From: Limnohabitans sp.
GTDB taxonomy: Bacteria > Pseudomonadota > Gammaproteobacteria > Burkholderiales > Burkholderiaceae_C
Reading direction: 5' to 3'
NCBI GenBank assembly: GCA_030729445.1
Contig: JANQXJ010000040.1
Span: 1 to 8,544 of the forward strand
DNA: 8,544 nt
Under the pieces are notes generated by a model, which was not told the DNA's origin, made no database searches, and saw only the letters and a list, made by a program, of their open reading frames with translations. This document shows positions 6,692 to 8,544 of the stretch, piece after piece. Made by a program: the position numbers and the translations under genes. The stretch's first letter is position 1. Every line of letters starts with the position of its first letter.

Positions 6692-8544
6692 GCAGCGTCC
6701 TTCCATTGCACCAGCACCTGGCCAGGGCCCACTTGTTGGCCCACGCTGGCCGAGAGGCTGTGCACCACCGCATTGCGTGGGGCACACAAGATGTGTTCCA
6801 GCTTCATCGACTCGATCACCAGCACAGCGTCGCCTTGTTGGACCGATTGGCCTTCTTGCACATGCAGTGCGATCAGCTTGCCGTTGAAGGGGGCGCGCAA
6901 AGACTGCGCGGCTTGGGCGCTGGCGCCTGTGCTGGGTGCGCTGTGGCTTTGGTCGGTGAGCCACAGCTCAAAACATTCGGGGCCTTGCAGCTGCACATGC
7001 CAGTGCACAGCGTTGGAGGTGCTCCGGCACGCCACGGCGCGGGCGTGCCAGTGGCAGCCGTTCAAGTCGATGTGCAGCTGTTCAGCGATGTGTTGCAAGT
7101 GGACCTTGTGTGTGGCCTCGCCTGTTTGAATGCGCACTCTGCCTTGCCCGAGTTCCCGCAAGTTCAGCGAGAGGGTGTCTGTGCCTAGGCCCATGCGCAC
7201 TGGCCGCGTGAAGGGGCAGGGCATGGCGGTTGCAGGCGCTTGGTTGGCATAGATCACAGCCAGCGCCGCCACTGTGCGTGCCGCGCTCGTGGCTTGCAGG
7301 CTTTGGCGCACCACATCGGCCTGTTCGGCCAAGAAGGGAATCAAGGCCTCACCCGCACGGAACACCGGGTGCTGCAAGCACGCGGCCAAAAACGCCCGGT
7401 TGGTCGGCAGGCCCAGCACAGCGGTCTGGTCCAAGCCCGTGCGCAGGTGGTCGATGGCCTCTGCGCGGGTGGGCGCGTGGGCAATCAGCTTGCCCAGCAT
7501 GGCGTCGTAGTGGGGCGTGACCACCGCGCCCGCATGCAGCGCATGGTCAAAGCGCAAGCCCTCAGGCGCTGCAAAAGCTTGCACCGTGCCGGTCTGCGGT
7601 GTGAAGTGTTCGTCTTCGGCGCACAGGCGCACCTCGATGGCGTGGCCTTGCAGGCGCACATCGGCTTGCGCCAGGGGCAGCGGCTCACCGCGTGCGATGC
7701 GCAGTTGCCATTCCACCAAGTCGAGCCCGGTGAGCAGCTCGGTGACTGGGTGTTCCACTTGCAGCCTGGTGTTCATCTCCATGAGATAAAACGGTTTGTC
7801 CGCTTGGGCCTCGTCCAGCAAAAACTCTACCGTGCCCGCACCCACATAGCCCGCCGATTGCGCGAGGGCAATGGCCGCTTGTCCGAGCTGCGCGCGGAGT
7901 GCAGCATCTACGGCCGGGCTGGGTGATTCTTCGATGATCTTTTGGTGACGACGCTGCACCGAGCAGTCGCGCTCACCCAGGTGGATGCAGTGGCCATGCT
8001 GGTCGGCCATGACCTGCACCTCGATGTGGCGGGGCCTAAGCAAGGCACGCTCCATCAGCAAGTCGCCGTTGCCAAAACCGGCCAGCGCTTCCGAGCGCGC
8101 ACTTTGAAGTGAAGGCAGCAGTTGGGCCATGTCGGTCACCAGGCGCATGCCGCGCCCGCCACCCCCGGCCACGGCTTTCACCATCAGCGGCAGGCCCAGA
8201 CGCTGCGCATGCGCCGTGAAAGTGGCATCGCTTTGGTCAGCGCCCAAGTAACCCGGCAGGCAGGGCACCCCGTGTTTTTGGGCCAGCGCTTTGGCAGCCG
8301 ACTTGCTGCCCAGTGCCCGAATCGCCTCGGGCGGAGGCCCGACCCAAGTCAGGCCCGCGTCGATCACCGCTTGGGCGAACTCGGCGTTCTCGCTCAAAAA
8401 ACCATAGCCGGGGTGCACTGCATCGGCGCCGGTGGCCTGCGCTGCCGCCAGCAGTTTGTCGATACGCAAATAGGAGTCGACCGACAGCGTGCCTCCTAAG
8501 GCATAGGCTGTGTCGGCTTCTTGCACATGCAGGGCGTCCTGGTC
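6688..8544 (-). CDS. Acyl-CoA carboxylase alpha subunit (biotin carboxylase plus biotin carrier), 5'-partial
   Basis: The reading frame is open to the window edge, giving 618 residues; the first visible residues are DQDALHVQEADTAYA, and roughly 35-40 N-terminal residues are missing. The GTG at 8526 is an internal valine, not a start. Numbering from the edge, the biotin carboxylase part shows HPGYGFLSENAEFA (44-57), the glycine-rich ATP loop AGGGGRGM (126-133), GERDCSVQRRHQKIIEESPSP (190-210) and the catalytic EMNTRLQVEHPVTE (256-269). A variable middle domain leads to a C-terminal biotinyl domain with K581 in ESMKLEH (lysine codon 6804-6802). The subunit carboxylates its own biotin with ATP and bicarbonate, and a separate carboxyltransferase, expected upstream beyond 8544, transfers CO2 to the acyl-CoA. 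Domain order and the dehydrogenase partner fit 3-methylcrotonyl-CoA carboxylase (LiuD/MccA) or geranyl-CoA carboxylase (AtuF); the sequence here does not separate them. Confidence 0.92.
   Translation of the reverse strand, partial: DQDALHVQEADTAYALGGTLSVDSYLRIDKLLAAAQATGADAVHPGYGFLSENAEFAQAVIDAGLTWVGPPPEAIRALGSKSAAKALAQKHGVPCLPGYLGADQSDATFTAHAQRLGLPLMVKAVAGGGGRGMRLVTDMAQLLPSLQSARSEALAGFGNGDLLMERALLRPRHIEVQVMADQHGHCIHLGERDCSVQRRHQKIIEESPSPAVDAALRAQLGQAAIALAQSAGYVGAGTVEFLLDEAQADKPFYLMEMNTRLQVEHPVTELLTGLDLVEWQLRIARGEPLPLAQADVRLQGHAIEVRLCAEDEHFTPQTGTVQAFAAPEGLRFDHALHAGAVVTPHYDAMLGKLIAHAPTRAEAIDHLRTGLDQTAVLGLPTNRAFLAACLQHPVFRAGEALIPFLAEQADVVRQSLQATSAARTVAALAVIYANQAPATAMPCPFTRPVRMGLGTDTLSLNLRELGQGRVRIQTGEATHKVHLQHIAEQLHIDLNGCHWHARAVACRSTSNAVHWHVQLQGPECFELWLTDQSHSAPSTGASAQAAQSLRAPFNGKLIALHVQEGQSVQQGDAVLVIESMKLEHILCAPRNAVVHSLSASVGQQVGPGQVLVQWKDAA

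Noticed and set aside
6692..6964. In-frame N-terminal extension of the acyl-CoA dehydrogenase (91 extra residues)
   Set aside because: The extension overlaps the biotinyl domain of the carboxylase in another frame, is arginine/proline-rich and unlike any dehydrogenase N-terminus. The ATG at 6691 has a good ribosome binding site and the family-typical length.
6368..7129. + strand open frame (253 codons) across the dehydrogenase/carboxylase junction
   Set aside because: It is antisense to two well-supported genes, its composition is rich in Cys/Ser/His, and it has no domain signature.
7240..7926. + strand open frame (228 codons) opposite the carboxylase gene
   Set aside because: It is antisense to a conserved biotin carboxylase, with no motif or ribosome binding evidence.
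8526..8526. GTG as the start codon of the carboxylase subunit
   Set aside because: The frame stays open to the window edge and the residues before it (DQDALH) match the conserved family N-terminal region, so this codon is an internal valine.

Overview
The window reads as a chromosomal stretch from a beta-proteobacterium, most likely order Burkholderiales and plausibly family Comamonadaceae. This is inferred from the moderately high GC content, the protein styles (COG1022-type ligase beside a branched-chain-type binding protein, an NhaR-type LysR regulator) and codon use. No rRNA, tRNA or other phylogenetic marker is present, so the assignment is only a judgement. I see no mobile element, CRISPR array, phage gene or RNA gene.

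Layout. On the + strand, positions 27-3090 hold a long-chain-type acyl-CoA synthetase followed after 37 bases by a periplasmic substrate-binding protein of a branched-chain amino acid/amide-type (HAAT) ABC transporter. A strong intrinsic terminator at 3116-3151 closes this unit. The ligase starts 27 bases into the window behind a good Shine-Dalgarno site, so the operon probably continues to the left with the transporter permeases and ATPases. Positions 3152-3410 are non-coding and hold several hairpins, including a dyad followed by a T-run just before the next gene. Positions 3411-4358 encode a TerC-family membrane protein of the Alx subgroup (manganese-linked in other bacteria), followed by its own terminator.

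On the - strand, converging on alx, lie a partial biotin-carboxylase/biotin-carrier subunit of an acyl-CoA carboxylase (5' end outside the window), an acyl-CoA dehydrogenase translationally coupled to it by an ATGA overlap, and, after 157 bases, an NhaR-type LysR regulator. That regulator has its own promoter-like sequence embedded in a perfect dyad.

How the genes fit together. The carboxylase and dehydrogenase look like two steps of a branched acyl-CoA catabolic pathway (leucine/isovalerate type or acyclic terpene type). The ligase and binding protein look like the uptake and activation of an organic acid. The Alx/NhaR pair suggests metal or cation/alkali homeostasis, but the two genes converge, so regulation of one by the other is not indicated by layout. 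Nothing here is clearly a new system. The points most worth checking are the structured alx leader without a recognisable yybP-ykoY aptamer, the loss of a membrane acidic residue in Alx, and the dyad over the nhaR promoter.
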